A stretch of DNA of 64,000 nucleotides, taken from Curtobacterium flaccumfaciens pv. betae (GTDB lineage Bacteria > Actinomycetota > Actinomycetes > Actinomycetales > Microbacteriaceae). A program made the translations under genes and the position numbers. The stretch lies in contig NZ_JAPJDC010000001.1 of NCBI RefSeq assembly GCF_026241855.1, positions 682,001 through 746,000 on the forward strand, given 5' to 3'. Of this stretch, positions 42,825 to 51,961 are shown piece by piece. The notes beneath the pieces were generated by a model. The model had not been told where the DNA came from. It did no database searches and saw only the letters and a list, made by a program, of their open reading frames with translations. How positions within the stretch are numbered: the first letter of the stretch is position 1; every line of letters begins with the position of its first letter.

Positions 42825-45310
42825 AGCAGCCGGTGGCCCGCGCGGTCGCCCTCCTCGTCACGATCGCCACGCTCCTGCTCGGTGGTGCGCTGCCGGCGTC
42901 GGCTGCGTCCGTGCACCCGGCGGCCGCCGTGCAGCCGGCCGAGGGGTCGACGTGGTTCGGCCCCGACCTCGACTGGGCCAGCGACTCGCCCGAAGGGTAC
43001 GAGGGCCGGCTCGGCGCGACGCCGTCGATGTACGGGGTCTCCGTCGACTACCCGCTCGACCGCACGGCGAAGCAGGAGCTCCTCCGCTCGGCGCGGGCGG
43101 CGGCGACCCAGGGGGCGGTGCTCGTCGTGAGCCTCGAACCCGACCGCGAACTGCGGTCGCTCGACACCGCGGACACCCGCGCCGTCAACACCGTGTTCGA
43201 GGACCTGCACGACCAGTACGACACCCAGGTGCTCGTCCGGTTCGCACCGCAGATGAACGGCACGTGGGTCCGCTGGGGCCAGCAGCCGACGGAGTTCGTC
43301 CGGGCGTTCCGGGCGCTCGGGACGACCGTGCACGCGGGCACGTCGGACGCGCTCATGGTGTGGTCGCCCGGGTACGGTGCCGGCTACCCGTTCGGCGAGT
43401 CCGCCGGGCGACTGCGGAACCTGTCCCCGGTCGACGTCGCCAAGGCGGACACGAACGGCGACGGACAGCTCACCGGCGCCGACGACCCGTACGGGCCGTA
43501 CTGGCCGGGGGCGGAAGCGGTCGACTGGGTCGGGCTCTCGATGTTCTCGTACGGCAAGGGCGACCCGACCGAAGCCGCCGGTCGCGCCGTGCCGCTCACC
43601 CGCAGCGGTGAGGTCGAGTCGCGGTTCGACGAGGACTGGGGGTACGACCAACCCCAGTCGGGCACGTTCTACGACCGGTTCGCGGCCGCCGACGACCGCC
43701 CGATGCTCCTCGACACCGGTGCCCTGTACAACCGCGAGCTGCAGGGCGACGCCGAGCTCCAGGTCAAGCGGAGCTGGTGGCGGCAGGTGCTCGCCGCGGT
43801 GCAGGAGCGTCCGCTGATCCGGGGCATGACCGTGCTCGAGGCCGAGCGACGCGAACCCGAGGCCGGCAACCGCGTGGCCGACTGGCGACTCACCGCGGAC
43901 CCGGGCGTCGCGGAGTCCTTCCGCGCCGACCTCGAGCGGTCCGGGGACTTCGCCTTCGGTCCGGTCACCGACCGCGTGACCGTGCAGCAGGGCAACGCCG
44001 CGATCTCCCAGGAGTACGAGACCGGCGGTGAGCAGATGGCGTGGATCGTCTGGCTGGCCGCCGGCCTGGCGATCGTGTTCCTGCTGAGCGGGGTGTTCGG
44101 CCGGCTCCTGCCGAGCTGGCGCTACCCCGATGACGGCAAGCCCGGCCGTGACCTTCGGCTCGACCTGTTCCGCGGCTTCATCATCCTCGCCGTGGTGATC
44201 ACCCACATCGAGATCGGCGGGCCGTACTCGTACCTCACGCTGCACGCCGTCGGTGCGATCACCGGGGCCGAGATGTTCGTGTTCCTGTCCGGCATGGTCC
44301 TCGGCATGACGTACCCGTTCGCCGTGAAGAAGTTCGGCGAGTGGGCGGCGGCCGTCGGGGCGTGGAAGCGCGCGCGCAAGCAGTACGTCGTCACGCTCGT
44401 GGTGATCCTGGTGGTCTTCGCGCTGAGCTTCGTCCCGTTCCTGAACACCGACGCCATCACCACGTTCACCGACCGCGGCACGGGCACCGGCGGTGTCGAT
44501 GCCGAGGGCCGGGTCTACGACCTGTACCCGAACGCGATGCAGCTGCTCGCCTACCCGCCGCCCTGGTACGCGATCCGGCAGTTCCTGCTCCTCGAGATGG
44601 GGCCGTGGCCGTTCAACATCATGGGCCTGTTCGTGGTGCTGAGCCTGTTCATCCCGGTGCTCATCTGGGTGATCCGCCGCGGGTTCTGGTGGGCGCTCCT
44701 CGCCGCCAGCTGGGCGCTGTACGTGTTCCAGGCGCTCAACCCAGACTTCCGTCCGCTGAACTCGCAGTTCGAGGCGGTGTTCCCCCTGTTCACCTGGCAG
44801 GTGGTGTTCACCCACGGGCTCGTGCTCGGGTACTACCGGCGGCAGATCGTCGGTGCGCTCACCGGGCGTCTCGGGAAGGTCCTGGTCGGCGTCGCCGTCG
44901 GCGGGTACGCGGCGTTCCTGGTCTACGTGTGGGCTGGTGACCACTTCGGGTTCACCCCGGTGCCGTTCCCGGCGACGATGTACGAGTCCCTGTACAACAC
45001 GGCGTACCAGCGGGTGGACCTGCAGTGGGGCCGCCTGGTGGACATCGCGTTCTTCGCGGTCGTGTCCTACGCGATCCTCACGGTGTTCTGGAAGCCCATC
45101 GCCGCCGCCATCGGCTGGCTCTGGATCCCGCTCGGGCAGGCGAGCCTGTACGTGTTCGTCTGGCAGGTGTTCTTCGCCCTGGCGATCGCGTCGATCCCCG
45201 GTGTGCCGTGGGGCAACTTCTGGATCGGGTTCGTGGTGCACACGGCGCTGATCCTGCTGGCCTGGTACATGGTCCGCAAGAAGTTCCTGTTCTCCGTCAT
45301 CCCGCGCTGA
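42821..45310 (+). CDS. GH26-like extracytoplasmic domain fused to an OpgC-type membrane acyltransferase
   Basis: An 829-residue protein with a signal sequence (cleavage near A-S-A-A, residues 26-29). Residues about 40-390 resemble family 26 glycoside hydrolases (V-L-V-R-F-A-P-Q-M-N-G-T-W-V-R-W-G). The expected acid/base Glu is Q144 and the expected nucleophile Glu is D298 in P-M-L-L-D-T-G. A calcium/dockerin-like loop D-T-N-G-D-G-Q-L-T lies at 210-218. One helix (about 409-427) leads to an OpgC domain (R-L-D-L-F-R-G, V-I-T-H-I-E-I-G) with about ten helices, as in enzymes that acylate exported glucans. It is coupled by GTGA to the RsbW-like gene. Confidence 0.8.
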   Translation: MKQPVARAVALLVTIATLLLGGALPASAASVHPAAAVQPAEGSTWFGPDLDWASDSPEGYEGRLGATPSMYGVSVDYPLDRTAKQELLRSARAAATQGAVLVVSLEPDRELRSLDTADTRAVNTVFEDLHDQYDTQVLVRFAPQMNGTWVRWGQQPTEFVRAFRALGTTVHAGTSDALMVWSPGYGAGYPFGESAGRLRNLSPVDVAKADTNGDGQLTGADDPYGPYWPGAEAVDWVGLSMFSYGKGDPTEAAGRAVPLTRSGEVESRFDEDWGYDQPQSGTFYDRFAAADDRPMLLDTGALYNRELQGDAELQVKRSWWRQVLAAVQERPLIRGMTVLEAERREPEAGNRVADWRLTADPGVAESFRADLERSGDFAFGPVTDRVTVQQGNAAISQEYETGGEQMAWIVWLAAGLAIVFLLSGVFGRLLPSWRYPDDGKPGRDLRLDLFRGFIILAVVITHIEIGGPYSYLTLHAVGAITGAEMFVFLSGMVLGMTYPFAVKKFGEWAAAVGAWKRARKQYVVTLVVILVVFALSFVPFLNTDAITTFTDRGTGTGGVDAEGRVYDLYPNAMQLLAYPPPWYAIRQFLLLEMGPWPFNIMGLFVVLSLFIPVLIWVIRRGFWWALLAASWALYVFQALNPDFRPLNSQFEAVFPLFTWQVVFTHGLVLGYYRRQIVGALTGRLGKVLVGVAVGGYAAFLVYVWAGDHFGFTPVPFPATMYESLYNTAYQRVDLQWGRLVDIAFFAVVSYAILTVFWKPIAAAIGWLWIPLGQASLYVFVWQVFFALAIASIPGVPWGNFWIGFVVHTALILLAWYMVRKKFLFSVIPR

Positions 45311-45326
45311 TCGCGGCGCGCGGATG

Positions 45327-45377
45327 GTGAGCAGGAATGGTCGGGTCCGACGTGCGGACCCGACCATTCCTGCTCAC
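45327..45377. repeat. Long perfect hairpin after the polysaccharide operon
   Basis: 22-bp perfect arms (45327-45348, 45356-45377; start GTGAGCAGGAATGG) with a seven-base loop GACGTGC. It is immediately followed by a GGAGGCCCG palindrome. Together they separate the operon from the convergent oxidoreductase gene and should stop transcription from both sides. Confidence 0.85.
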
Positions 45378-45389
45378 GAAGCGAGGGCA

Positions 45390-45437
45390 GACGGACGGGA
45401 GGCCCGTGGCGGCGTCGCCACGGGCCTCCCGTCCGTC
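45390..45437. repeat. Intergenic palindrome, GGAGGCCCG family
   Basis: 22-bp arms starting GACGGACGGGAGGCCCGTGG with loop GCGT. The core is identical to the copy at 34664, including the loop. Confidence 0.9.
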
Positions 45438-45450
45438 ATGCGGTCGCGTC

Positions 45451-46554
45451 TCAGGACGCGGGCAGCCGCTCGCGCAGGGCGCCGCGGACCGACTCCCACC
45501 CGGCCAGACGGTCGCGGATCGCGTCGTCCTGCTCGGCGGCCAGGGCGTCCCGGTGCGCCTGTTCGAGCACCTCGTCGATGACGACCCGGCGCCCGCTGCG
45601 GGCCGAGGTGATGGCCGCGTCGACCATCGTGAGGCTCATCACGTTGCCGTGCACCTCGCCGTCCGGCACCTCGCCGGAGCGGACCGCCCGGACGAAGGAC
45701 GCCAGCGACCCGGCGATCTCGTGCCCGACCGACGGCGCAGCGGCAGGGGAACCGGGGGTGCCGTCGAGGTCGCTCGAGGGGTCGTGGTCGCCGTCCCAGA
45801 GTGCCGTGCCGGCCGCTCCGGAGGCACGCCAGTCGCCGTTCCACGAGGTCTCGGCACCCGGCGCGCACCACGAGCCGTCGTAGACGTAGCGGACGTCGTC
45901 CTCGAACGTGAAGACGGCTGCGGCGGCCGCGTCGCCCCGGTACCAGGACCACGACGGGTTCCAGGACTCGCAGTACACCGACACCGGGTCGCGTTCGAGC
46001 ACGTACCGGGCGGAGTCGAAGGCGTGGATGGCCATGTCGAGCAGCAGGACGTCGTCCATCTCCTCGCGGAAACCACCGAAGTGCGGCGCCTTCGCGAACC
46101 GGGTGCTCAGCCCGCCCACGGCACCGAGGTCGCGGACGTGCTGCCGGAACGCGACGAGCTGGTCGTTGTAGCGGCGGGACTGCGACACCATGAACAGCTT
46201 GCCCGTGGCCTCGGCGGCGGCGGCGAGCGACAGTGCCTCGGCGACGGTCTGTGCGGCCGGTTTCTCGCCGAGCACGGGGAGCCCGGCCCGGAGCGCCTGC
46301 AGCGTGACCGGGTGGTGCGCGACCGGGACGGTGATGTCGAGGACGGCCTCGGCACCGGTCTCGGCGGCCAGCACGGTCAGGTCCGTGCCGACCGGGATCG
46401 ACGGGTCGCCAGCGTGCTCGGCCCCGGCGCGGGCGGCTTCGAGGTCGAGGTCGACGATGCCGACCAGCTCGACCTCGGGGTCGGCGGCGACGGTGGCGAG
46501 CCAGGCCCGCCCCATCCCGCCGGCGCCGACCTGCAGGACGCGGAGGGGGCTCAC
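45451..46554 (-). CDS. Gfo/Idh/MocA family oxidoreductase (ThuB-like)
   Basis: A 367-residue NAD(P)-dependent dehydrogenase. V-G-A-G-G-M-G-R is the nucleotide loop, E-K-P-A-A holds the family EKP motif, and D-M-A-I-H-A-F-D carries the catalytic His region. It probably oxidises or reduces a sugar. It is last in a five-gene operon (binding protein, two permeases, ThuA, this gene), and its GTG overlaps the ThuA stop. That order resembles thuEFG...AB of rhizobia, which handle 3-keto-disaccharides. Confidence 0.87.
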   Translation of the reverse strand: MSPLRVLQVGAGGMGRAWLATVAADPEVELVGIVDLDLEAARAGAEHAGDPSIPVGTDLTVLAAETGAEAVLDITVPVAHHPVTLQALRAGLPVLGEKPAAQTVAEALSLAAAAEATGKLFMVSQSRRYNDQLVAFRQHVRDLGAVGGLSTRFAKAPHFGGFREEMDDVLLLDMAIHAFDSARYVLERDPVSVYCESWNPSWSWYRGDAAAAAVFTFEDDVRYVYDGSWCAPGAETSWNGDWRASGAAGTALWDGDHDPSSDLDGTPGSPAAAPSVGHEIAGSLASFVRAVRSGEVPDGEVHGNVMSLTMVDAAITSARSGRRVVIDEVLEQAHRDALAAEQDDAIRDRLAGWESVRGALRERLPAS

Positions 46555-47399
46555 GCCTGCGCCCCGTCGCGCTCGGCCGCCGGCTCGCTGGCCGTCGGCT
46601 CGCTGGCCGCCGGCTCAGCGGGCTCGGGCTCGGCGTCGTCGAACGGACCGCGGTAGTGCTGCCCGTCGAAGTACTCGCCCAGGTCGTAGCGGCGGAGCGT
46701 CGGGATCTCCCGCTCCCGCTCGGGCCGGGCCCACTCGGCGCCGTTCGCGATCACGCGGCGGACGTCCGGGTGGTGGTAGACGGGGAAGTCCTGGTCACCG
46801 GGGGAGAAGTAGAAGATCTTCCCGAGGCCGCGGCGGTACGTCATGCCGCTCCGGAACACCTCGCCGCCGGTGAAGCCCGAGATGAACACGAGCTCGTCGG
46901 GCGTCGGGACGTCGAAGTACTCGCCGTACATCTCCTGCTCGGGGATGACGATCGGGTTCGGCACCCCGCGGGTGATCGGGTGCTGCGGGTTGACGGTCCA
47001 GACGAGCTCCTGGTCGTGCTCGCTGCGCCAGCGGAGGGTGCAGGTGGTGCCCATCAGCTTGCCGAAGATCTTCGACCAGTGGCCGGAGTGCAGGACGAGC
47101 AGCCCCATGCCGGAGAGCACGTGCCGGTGCACCCGGTCGACCACGGCGTCGTCGACGTCCTGGTGTGCGGCGTGCCCCCACCAGGTGAGGACGTCGGTGT
47201 TCGCGAGGACCTCGTCGGTGAGGCCGTGCTCGGGCTCCTGCATGGTGGCGGTCCGGACGACGGCCTCGGGCAGGTGCTCGCGGATGCCGTCCGCGATCGC
47301 GCCGTGCATGCCGTCGGGGTACCGCTCGGCGACGTGCTGCTCGACCTGTTCGTGGACGTTCTCGCCCCAGACGGTGATGCGGAGCGGGGTGCTGGTCAT
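46551..47399 (-). CDS. ThuA domain protein
   Basis: A 282-residue protein with the ThuA-like class I glutamine-amidotransferase fold. V-L-T-W-W-G-H-A-A-H, L-L-V-L-H-S-G-H-W-S and H-P-I-T-R-G-V are the conserved blocks, and Y-F-S-P-G-D-Q appears near the end. The family takes part in trehalose/maltitol or 3-keto-sugar use. The C terminus is a 30-residue Glu/Pro/Ala repeat (S-E-P-T-A-S-E-P-A-A) of low complexity. It follows the permease by 32 bases. Confidence 0.85.
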   Translation of the reverse strand: MTSTPLRITVWGENVHEQVEQHVAERYPDGMHGAIADGIREHLPEAVVRTATMQEPEHGLTDEVLANTDVLTWWGHAAHQDVDDAVVDRVHRHVLSGMGLLVLHSGHWSKIFGKLMGTTCTLRWRSEHDQELVWTVNPQHPITRGVPNPIVIPEQEMYGEYFDVPTPDELVFISGFTGGEVFRSGMTYRRGLGKIFYFSPGDQDFPVYHHPDVRRVIANGAEWARPEREREIPTLRRYDLGEYFDGQHYRGPFDDAEPEPAEPAASEPTASEPAAERDGAQA

Positions 47400-47431
47400 G
47401 GTGTGTGCCTTTCGGGGGTGGTGAGACCCGG

Positions 47432-48319
47432 TCACTTGACTGCGCCGCCGGTGGCCCCGGCGGCGATGAACTTCTGCGCCACGAGCAGCAGCACGATGGC
47501 GGGGATCGAGGCCATCACCGCGGCGGCCATGACGGTCGACCAGTCGGCGGTGAAGGTGCCGATGTAGTTGTAGATGCCGAGCGTGATCGGCCGGACGTCC
47601 TCGGTGGTGGTGAGGGTCAGGGCGAACAGGAAGTCGCTCCAGGTGAACAGGAACGTGAACAGCCCGGCGGTGATCAGGGCGTTGGCGCTGATCGGCACGA
47701 CGACCGAGCGGAAGGCCCGGAAGTTGCCGGCACCGTCGACCTTGGCTGCCTCGATGATCGACGGCGGGATGTTCTGCATGAACGCCCGCATGATCAGGAT
47801 CGCGAAGGGCACGCCCGCGGTGCTGTCGGCCAGGATCAGCCCCGGCACGGTGTTGAGCAGCCCGAGGTCGTTGTACGCCGCGTACAGGGCGTTCGCGACG
47901 ACGATGCCCGGGATCATCTGCGAGATGAGGATGCCGAACAGCACCGCGTTGATGCCCTTGACCTTGAACTGGGCGAGCGCGTACGACGCCGGCGTCGCGA
48001 TGAGCAGGCTGACGACGACGCTGCCCAGGGCGATCACCAGGCTCGTGACCAGGGCGCCGCCCTGGTCGGCGATGGCCTGCGCGTAACCGCCGAGCTGCGC
48101 GTTGATCGGGAACCAGGCGGCCTCGATCGCGGAACCGGCCGGCTGCAGCGAGATGTTGATCATCCAGTAGACGGGGAACAGCATCACGGCGAGGATCAGG
48201 ATCCCGACGCCGGACAGCACCCACTGCTTCGCGCTCGTGGGGCGGACGGGTCGTCGGGTGCCGCGGGTGACCACCGCGCGGGTCCGGAGGACGTCGTTGG
48301 TGGACGCTGCGTCAGTCAT
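47432..48319 (-). CDS. Carbohydrate ABC transporter permease (MalG-like, CUT1)
   Basis: A 295-residue membrane protein with six helices. The cytoplasmic EAA loop reads E-A-A-K-V-D-G-A-G-N-F-R-A-F, where the coupling ATPase docks. The C terminus F-I-A-A-G-A-T-G-G-A-V-K is typical of MalG-type subunits. It overlaps the upstream permease gene by eight bases. No ATPase gene is in the operon, so a shared MsiK-like ATPase elsewhere is expected. Confidence 0.9.
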   Translation of the reverse strand: MTDAASTNDVLRTRAVVTRGTRRPVRPTSAKQWVLSGVGILILAVMLFPVYWMINISLQPAGSAIEAAWFPINAQLGGYAQAIADQGGALVTSLVIALGSVVVSLLIATPASYALAQFKVKGINAVLFGILISQMIPGIVVANALYAAYNDLGLLNTVPGLILADSTAGVPFAILIMRAFMQNIPPSIIEAAKVDGAGNFRAFRSVVVPISANALITAGLFTFLFTWSDFLFALTLTTTEDVRPITLGIYNYIGTFTADWSTVMAAAVMASIPAIVLLLVAQKFIAAGATGGAVK

Positions 48320-49277
48320 CGACGGCCTTCCTGTTGAGGCGGAGGTAGACGATCGCGAACAGGGCGGAGATCACGATGAGGATGTTGCTCAGCGCGGCGC
48401 CCTGCCCGAAGTCGAACTGCTTGAACGACAGGTCGTAGGACTGGGTCGCGATGGTCTGGGTGGCGTTCGCCGGCCCGCCGTTCGTCAACCCGAGGATGAT
48501 GTCGAGCACCTTGATCGTGTAGACGACGCCGAGCACGAGCGTGACGCTCACGACGGGGCGGAGCATCGGCCAGGTGATCGCCCAGAAGGCCTTCCACCCG
48601 GTCGCGCCGTCGAGTGCCGCTGCCTCGTACAGCTCGGTGGGGATGTCCTGCAGACCGCCGTACAGGATCGTGGTGTTGAAGGGGATCCCGATCCAGATGT
48701 TCACCGCGATGACGGTGATGAGCGCCACGGCGGGACTCGTCAGCCACGGCACCGACGGGATGCCGAAGGTGCCGAGGAACTGGTTGACGACGCCAGAGTC
48801 CTGGTCGAGCATCCACTTCCAGACCGCACTCGAGACGATGAGCGGCAGCAGCCAGGGCAGCAGGAGCAGCGAGCGCAGGAGACCGGAGAGCGGGAAGTTC
48901 CGTCGGAAGAACAGGGCGAGCAGCAGGCCGAGGACGAACTGGCCGACGATCGACCCGATCGTGAACAGCGCGGTGTTGAGCATCGCCGTGCCGAACAGCT
49001 GGGACGACACGACCGAGGCGTAGTTCGCCAGGCCGACCCAGGGTGCCTCGCCCGTGTAGAACGTCGACGTCGTGTACGCCTGGAAGCTCATGACGATGTT
49101 CTTGACCACCGGGTAGCCGAAGAACAGCAGCAGGAACAGGACGGCCGGCAGCAGGAACAGCAGCTGCGCGATCCGTTCGAAGCGCAGCGAGCGGCCCGGG
49201 CGGGGCCGCCGGGACGGAGCGGGCGCTCCGTTCCCGGCGGCCCGCCGTGGGGCGACGGGGGTCGCGGTGCTCGTCAT
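48312..49277 (-). CDS. Carbohydrate ABC transporter permease (MalF-like, CUT1)
   Basis: A 321-residue membrane protein. After a basic N-terminal tail come six helices, with E-A-A-A-L-D-G-A-T-G-W-K-A-F as the EAA loop and L-T-N-G-G-P-A-N-A-T-Q-T near the end. It forms the channel with the MalG-like subunit. It starts two bases after the binding-protein stop. Confidence 0.9.
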   Translation of the reverse strand: MTSTATPVAPRRAAGNGAPAPSRRPRPGRSLRFERIAQLLFLLPAVLFLLLFFGYPVVKNIVMSFQAYTTSTFYTGEAPWVGLANYASVVSSQLFGTAMLNTALFTIGSIVGQFVLGLLLALFFRRNFPLSGLLRSLLLLPWLLPLIVSSAVWKWMLDQDSGVVNQFLGTFGIPSVPWLTSPAVALITVIAVNIWIGIPFNTTILYGGLQDIPTELYEAAALDGATGWKAFWAITWPMLRPVVSVTLVLGVVYTIKVLDIILGLTNGGPANATQTIATQSYDLSFKQFDFGQGAALSNILIVISALFAIVYLRLNRKAVDD

Positions 49278-49279
49278 GC

Positions 49280-50515
49280 TCAGTTGCTCGACTGCGCGTT
49301 CTGCAGGGCGTCGGCCGGGGAGTCCTGCCCGGTCAGCGCCGACTGCACGGCCGTGTAGATCTTCGTCGCGGCCTTGGGCCAGTCGGCACCGAGCTCGCCG
49401 GTGCGGGCGCGGGCGTCGGCGACGAGGTCGACGAACACCTGCTCCTCGGGGACGTCCTTGCCGAACTGCTGCGCGACGTCGGTCTTCGAGGGGATCGTGT
49501 ACCGCAGCTTCGCCATCGCGAGCTGGTTCGCGTCGCTGTTCATGCAGTCGACGATCTTCGCCGCGACGGCCTGCTTCGCCTTGTCACCGGTGTTCGGGAC
49601 GGTCCAGACCTCGCCACCGAGCGGGGCCACGGCCTTGTCGCTGGCGGCCTGCACGGGGATCTGGGCGATCCCGTAGTCGACCTTCGACTCCTTCAGGCCG
49701 GGGATCTGCCACGGGCCGTTGATCATCATCGCGGCCTTGCCGGCCATGAACTGGTCGTTCACGTCGGCCTGGGTCCAGTTCACGACGCTCTTCGACATCG
49801 AGCCGTCGTCGACCAGGCCCTTCCAGAGCGACAGTGCTTCCTCGGTCTCCGGGCTCGCGATGTCCTTCTCGTCGCCGCCGTTCGACCACATGAACGGCAG
49901 GAACTGCCAGGTGCCCTCGTACGTGGCGTTGGCGTCGACGGCGAACCCGTACTGGTCGCCCTTGGTGAGCTTCGCCGCGGTGGACTGCAGCTCGTCCCAC
50001 GTCTTCGGCGGGGTGACACCGGCCTCGGACAGCACCTTCTTGTTGTAGAAGAGCGCGATGGTGTTCACGGTGGGGGCGAGGCCGTAGACCTTGTCCTCGT
50101 AGGTCCCGGCCTGCAGCACGCCCTTGGCGTAGCCGTCGGTCGAGATGTCGTAGTCGGACAGCGGTGACAGCGCACCGGTCTCGGCGATCTGCTGCAGATC
50201 CGGGTTGTCGAGCATCAGGACGTCCGGCAGGGTCTTCGACGACGCCTGCTGCAGGACCTTCTGGATGAGCGACGAGCCGGGCACCAGGCTGCGCTTGATG
50301 GTGACGTCGTTCTCGGCCCCGCACTTGTCGAGGTACTCGCCGATGACCTTCTTGTCGTTGCCCTGGTTGTAGTAGTCGAGCACGGTGATGGAGTCCACCT
50401 TGCCGCCGGAGCTCGCGGACGAGCCGCCGGAACAGCCGGCGAGGACGAGGGGGACGGTCGCCAGCATGGCGACCGCGCTGAGGACCGGGGCGATCCTGCG
50501 GTGTCGAGGCTTCAT
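49280..50515 (-). CDS. Sugar-binding lipoprotein of an ABC transporter
   Basis: A 411-residue extracellular solute-binding protein. The signal peptide ends in the lipobox L-A-G-C (Cys26), so it is lipid-anchored. P-D-V-L-M-L-D-N-P and W-Q-I-P-G-L are typical of family 1 binding proteins. It is first gene of the thu-like operon and divergent from a LacI regulator. The sugar may be a disaccharide, judging by ThuA and Gfo/Idh/MocA downstream. Confidence 0.9.
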   Translation of the reverse strand: MKPRHRRIAPVLSAVAMLATVPLVLAGCSGGSSASSGGKVDSITVLDYYNQGNDKKVIGEYLDKCGAENDVTIKRSLVPGSSLIQKVLQQASSKTLPDVLMLDNPDLQQIAETGALSPLSDYDISTDGYAKGVLQAGTYEDKVYGLAPTVNTIALFYNKKVLSEAGVTPPKTWDELQSTAAKLTKGDQYGFAVDANATYEGTWQFLPFMWSNGGDEKDIASPETEEALSLWKGLVDDGSMSKSVVNWTQADVNDQFMAGKAAMMINGPWQIPGLKESKVDYGIAQIPVQAASDKAVAPLGGEVWTVPNTGDKAKQAVAAKIVDCMNSDANQLAMAKLRYTIPSKTDVAQQFGKDVPEEQVFVDLVADARARTGELGADWPKAATKIYTAVQSALTGQDSPADALQNAQSSN

Positions 50516-50632
50516 TGCTTCGCTCTTCTCTGGATGGTTGCCGGACACGAGTCGAACGTGTCGCTCGTGGATCGGGGACGACCGGACCAGAACCGCTCCG
50601 TCGCGTCCCGAGTGGGGTCGAAGCTAGCATCG

Positions 50633-50659
50633 AAGCGGTTAGATGGTAAAGCGCTTAGA
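50633..50659. promoter_or_regulatory. LacI-type operator elements between operon and regulator
   Basis: Two direct copies of AAGCGsTTAGA start at 50633 and 50649, sixteen bases apart. The second contains the palindrome AAGCGCTT with the central CG typical of LacI-family operators. Both lie in the divergent promoter. TACAGT at about 50688 could be the lacI -10. Confidence 0.55.
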
Positions 50660-50716
50660 CGAACTTTTTCGGGCACGGCCCCCGCTACAGTGAGCGCAAC
50701 AGGGTGAGGGAGCGGC

Positions 50717-51733
50717 ATGGCGACGATGCAGCAGGTCGCCGACCGGGCGGGCGTCTCGATCGCGACGGTGTCCTTCGTCGTGAACGGCAACAAGCGCGTG
50801 TCCGCCGACACCCGTGCCCGGGTCACGGCGGCGATGCGCGAGCTCGGCTACCGGAACAACGTGGTCGCCCGGGCGCTGGCGTCGCGCCGCACCCGGATCC
50901 TCGCGCTCGTGTTCCCGGTGCTCGAGCACCGGCTCGGCCAGACCGCGCTGCAGTTCTTCACGAGTGCCGCGAGCCGCGCCTCGGAGCTCGGGTACCACCT
51001 GGTGCTCTGGCCGGCGGTGACCACGGCGGACGACGTGCAGGACCTCATCTCGGGCGGTCTCGCCGACGGGGTCGTGGTGATGGAGGTCACGATGCACGAC
51101 CCCCGGATCGCCCGTCTGACCGAACTCGAGGTCCCGTTCGTCGCGATCGGCCGCACCGCCGACCCCTCGGGCATCTCCTACGTCGACATCGACTTCGAGC
51201 GCACCGTCGAGGACGCCCTCGACCACCTCACCGGGCTCGGGCACCGCCGGATCGGGCTCGTGGTCGAGGACCTCGACGGCACCACCATGGCCGACTACGG
51301 GCCGAAGGTCCGCTCCGAGGCGGCGTTCCACGCCGGCATCGAGCGCCGCGGCCTGACCGGCACCGTGGTCGCCGCCGGCGCCTCAGCCGAGGGTGGGCGT
51401 CGTGCGGCGGCGGACCTGCTGGCGCACGACCCCGACGTCACGGCCGCGATCATCATGAAGGACGACTCGAACTTCGGGCTCGTCAGCGGGTTGCGGGCCG
51501 GCGGTCGGCGGGTGCCCGAGGACGTCTCGGTCATCGCGATCGTGTCCTCCGACGGCGCCGGCGCCGCGACCGAGCCGGTGCTCACGACGCTCAATGCCCC
51601 CGGTCCGGAGCTCGGCCGCCTGGCGGTCGAGTCGCTGGTCGACCGCCTCGAGGGCGGCAGCACCGAGCGCACCCACACGCTCATCCCGTGCGCCCTGCAC
51701 CTGGCCGATTCGACGGCCCCCGCCCCCGCCTGA
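50717..51733 (+). CDS. LacI family transcriptional regulator
   Basis: A 338-residue repressor. The N-terminal helix-turn-helix M-Q-Q-V-A-D-R-A-G-V-S-I-A-T-V-S is followed by the hinge V-A-R-A-L-A-S-R-R-T and a periplasmic-binding-fold domain. It is expected to repress the divergent binding-protein/ThuA operon and release it on sugar binding. GGGAG precedes ATG 50717. Confidence 0.9.
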   Translation: MATMQQVADRAGVSIATVSFVVNGNKRVSADTRARVTAAMRELGYRNNVVARALASRRTRILALVFPVLEHRLGQTALQFFTSAASRASELGYHLVLWPAVTTADDVQDLISGGLADGVVVMEVTMHDPRIARLTELEVPFVAIGRTADPSGISYVDIDFERTVEDALDHLTGLGHRRIGLVVEDLDGTTMADYGPKVRSEAAFHAGIERRGLTGTVVAAGASAEGGRRAAADLLAHDPDVTAAIIMKDDSNFGLVSGLRAGGRRVPEDVSVIAIVSSDGAGAATEPVLTTLNAPGPELGRLAVESLVDRLEGGSTERTHTLIPCALHLADSTAPAPA

Positions 51734-51741
51734 CCCCTGTC

Positions 51742-51783
51742 GGCCTGGAGGCGCGGGTCGGCCCCGCCACGCGCCTCCAGGCC
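51742..51783. terminator. Palindrome after lacI
   Basis: GGCCTGGAGGCGCG (51742-51755) and its perfect complement (51770-51783). The 19 bases from 51742 recur exactly at 53309-53327 and, inverted, at 61178-61196, both inside reading frames. Confidence 0.65.
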
Positions 51784-51961
51784 GCCGCCGGCCACCTTTC
51801 GGGCTGCGCGACAGTCCACGGCTCCCCGGGCGCGTGAGGTGTCGTCCACCCCGAGAGGTGCTCGGCGCGGCCGCGCCGCCACCGCCCCCTGGCGGACAGA
51901 CCAGGCTCCGCCTGGTTGTGTGGACGTACAGGTTCGCAGCACCACACGTCGAGGAGGACGG

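Noticed and set aside
42326..45367. A long minus-strand frame opposite the polysaccharide operon
   Set aside because: It has no domain signal and a shadow-type composition; the plus strand has three coupled recognisable genes.
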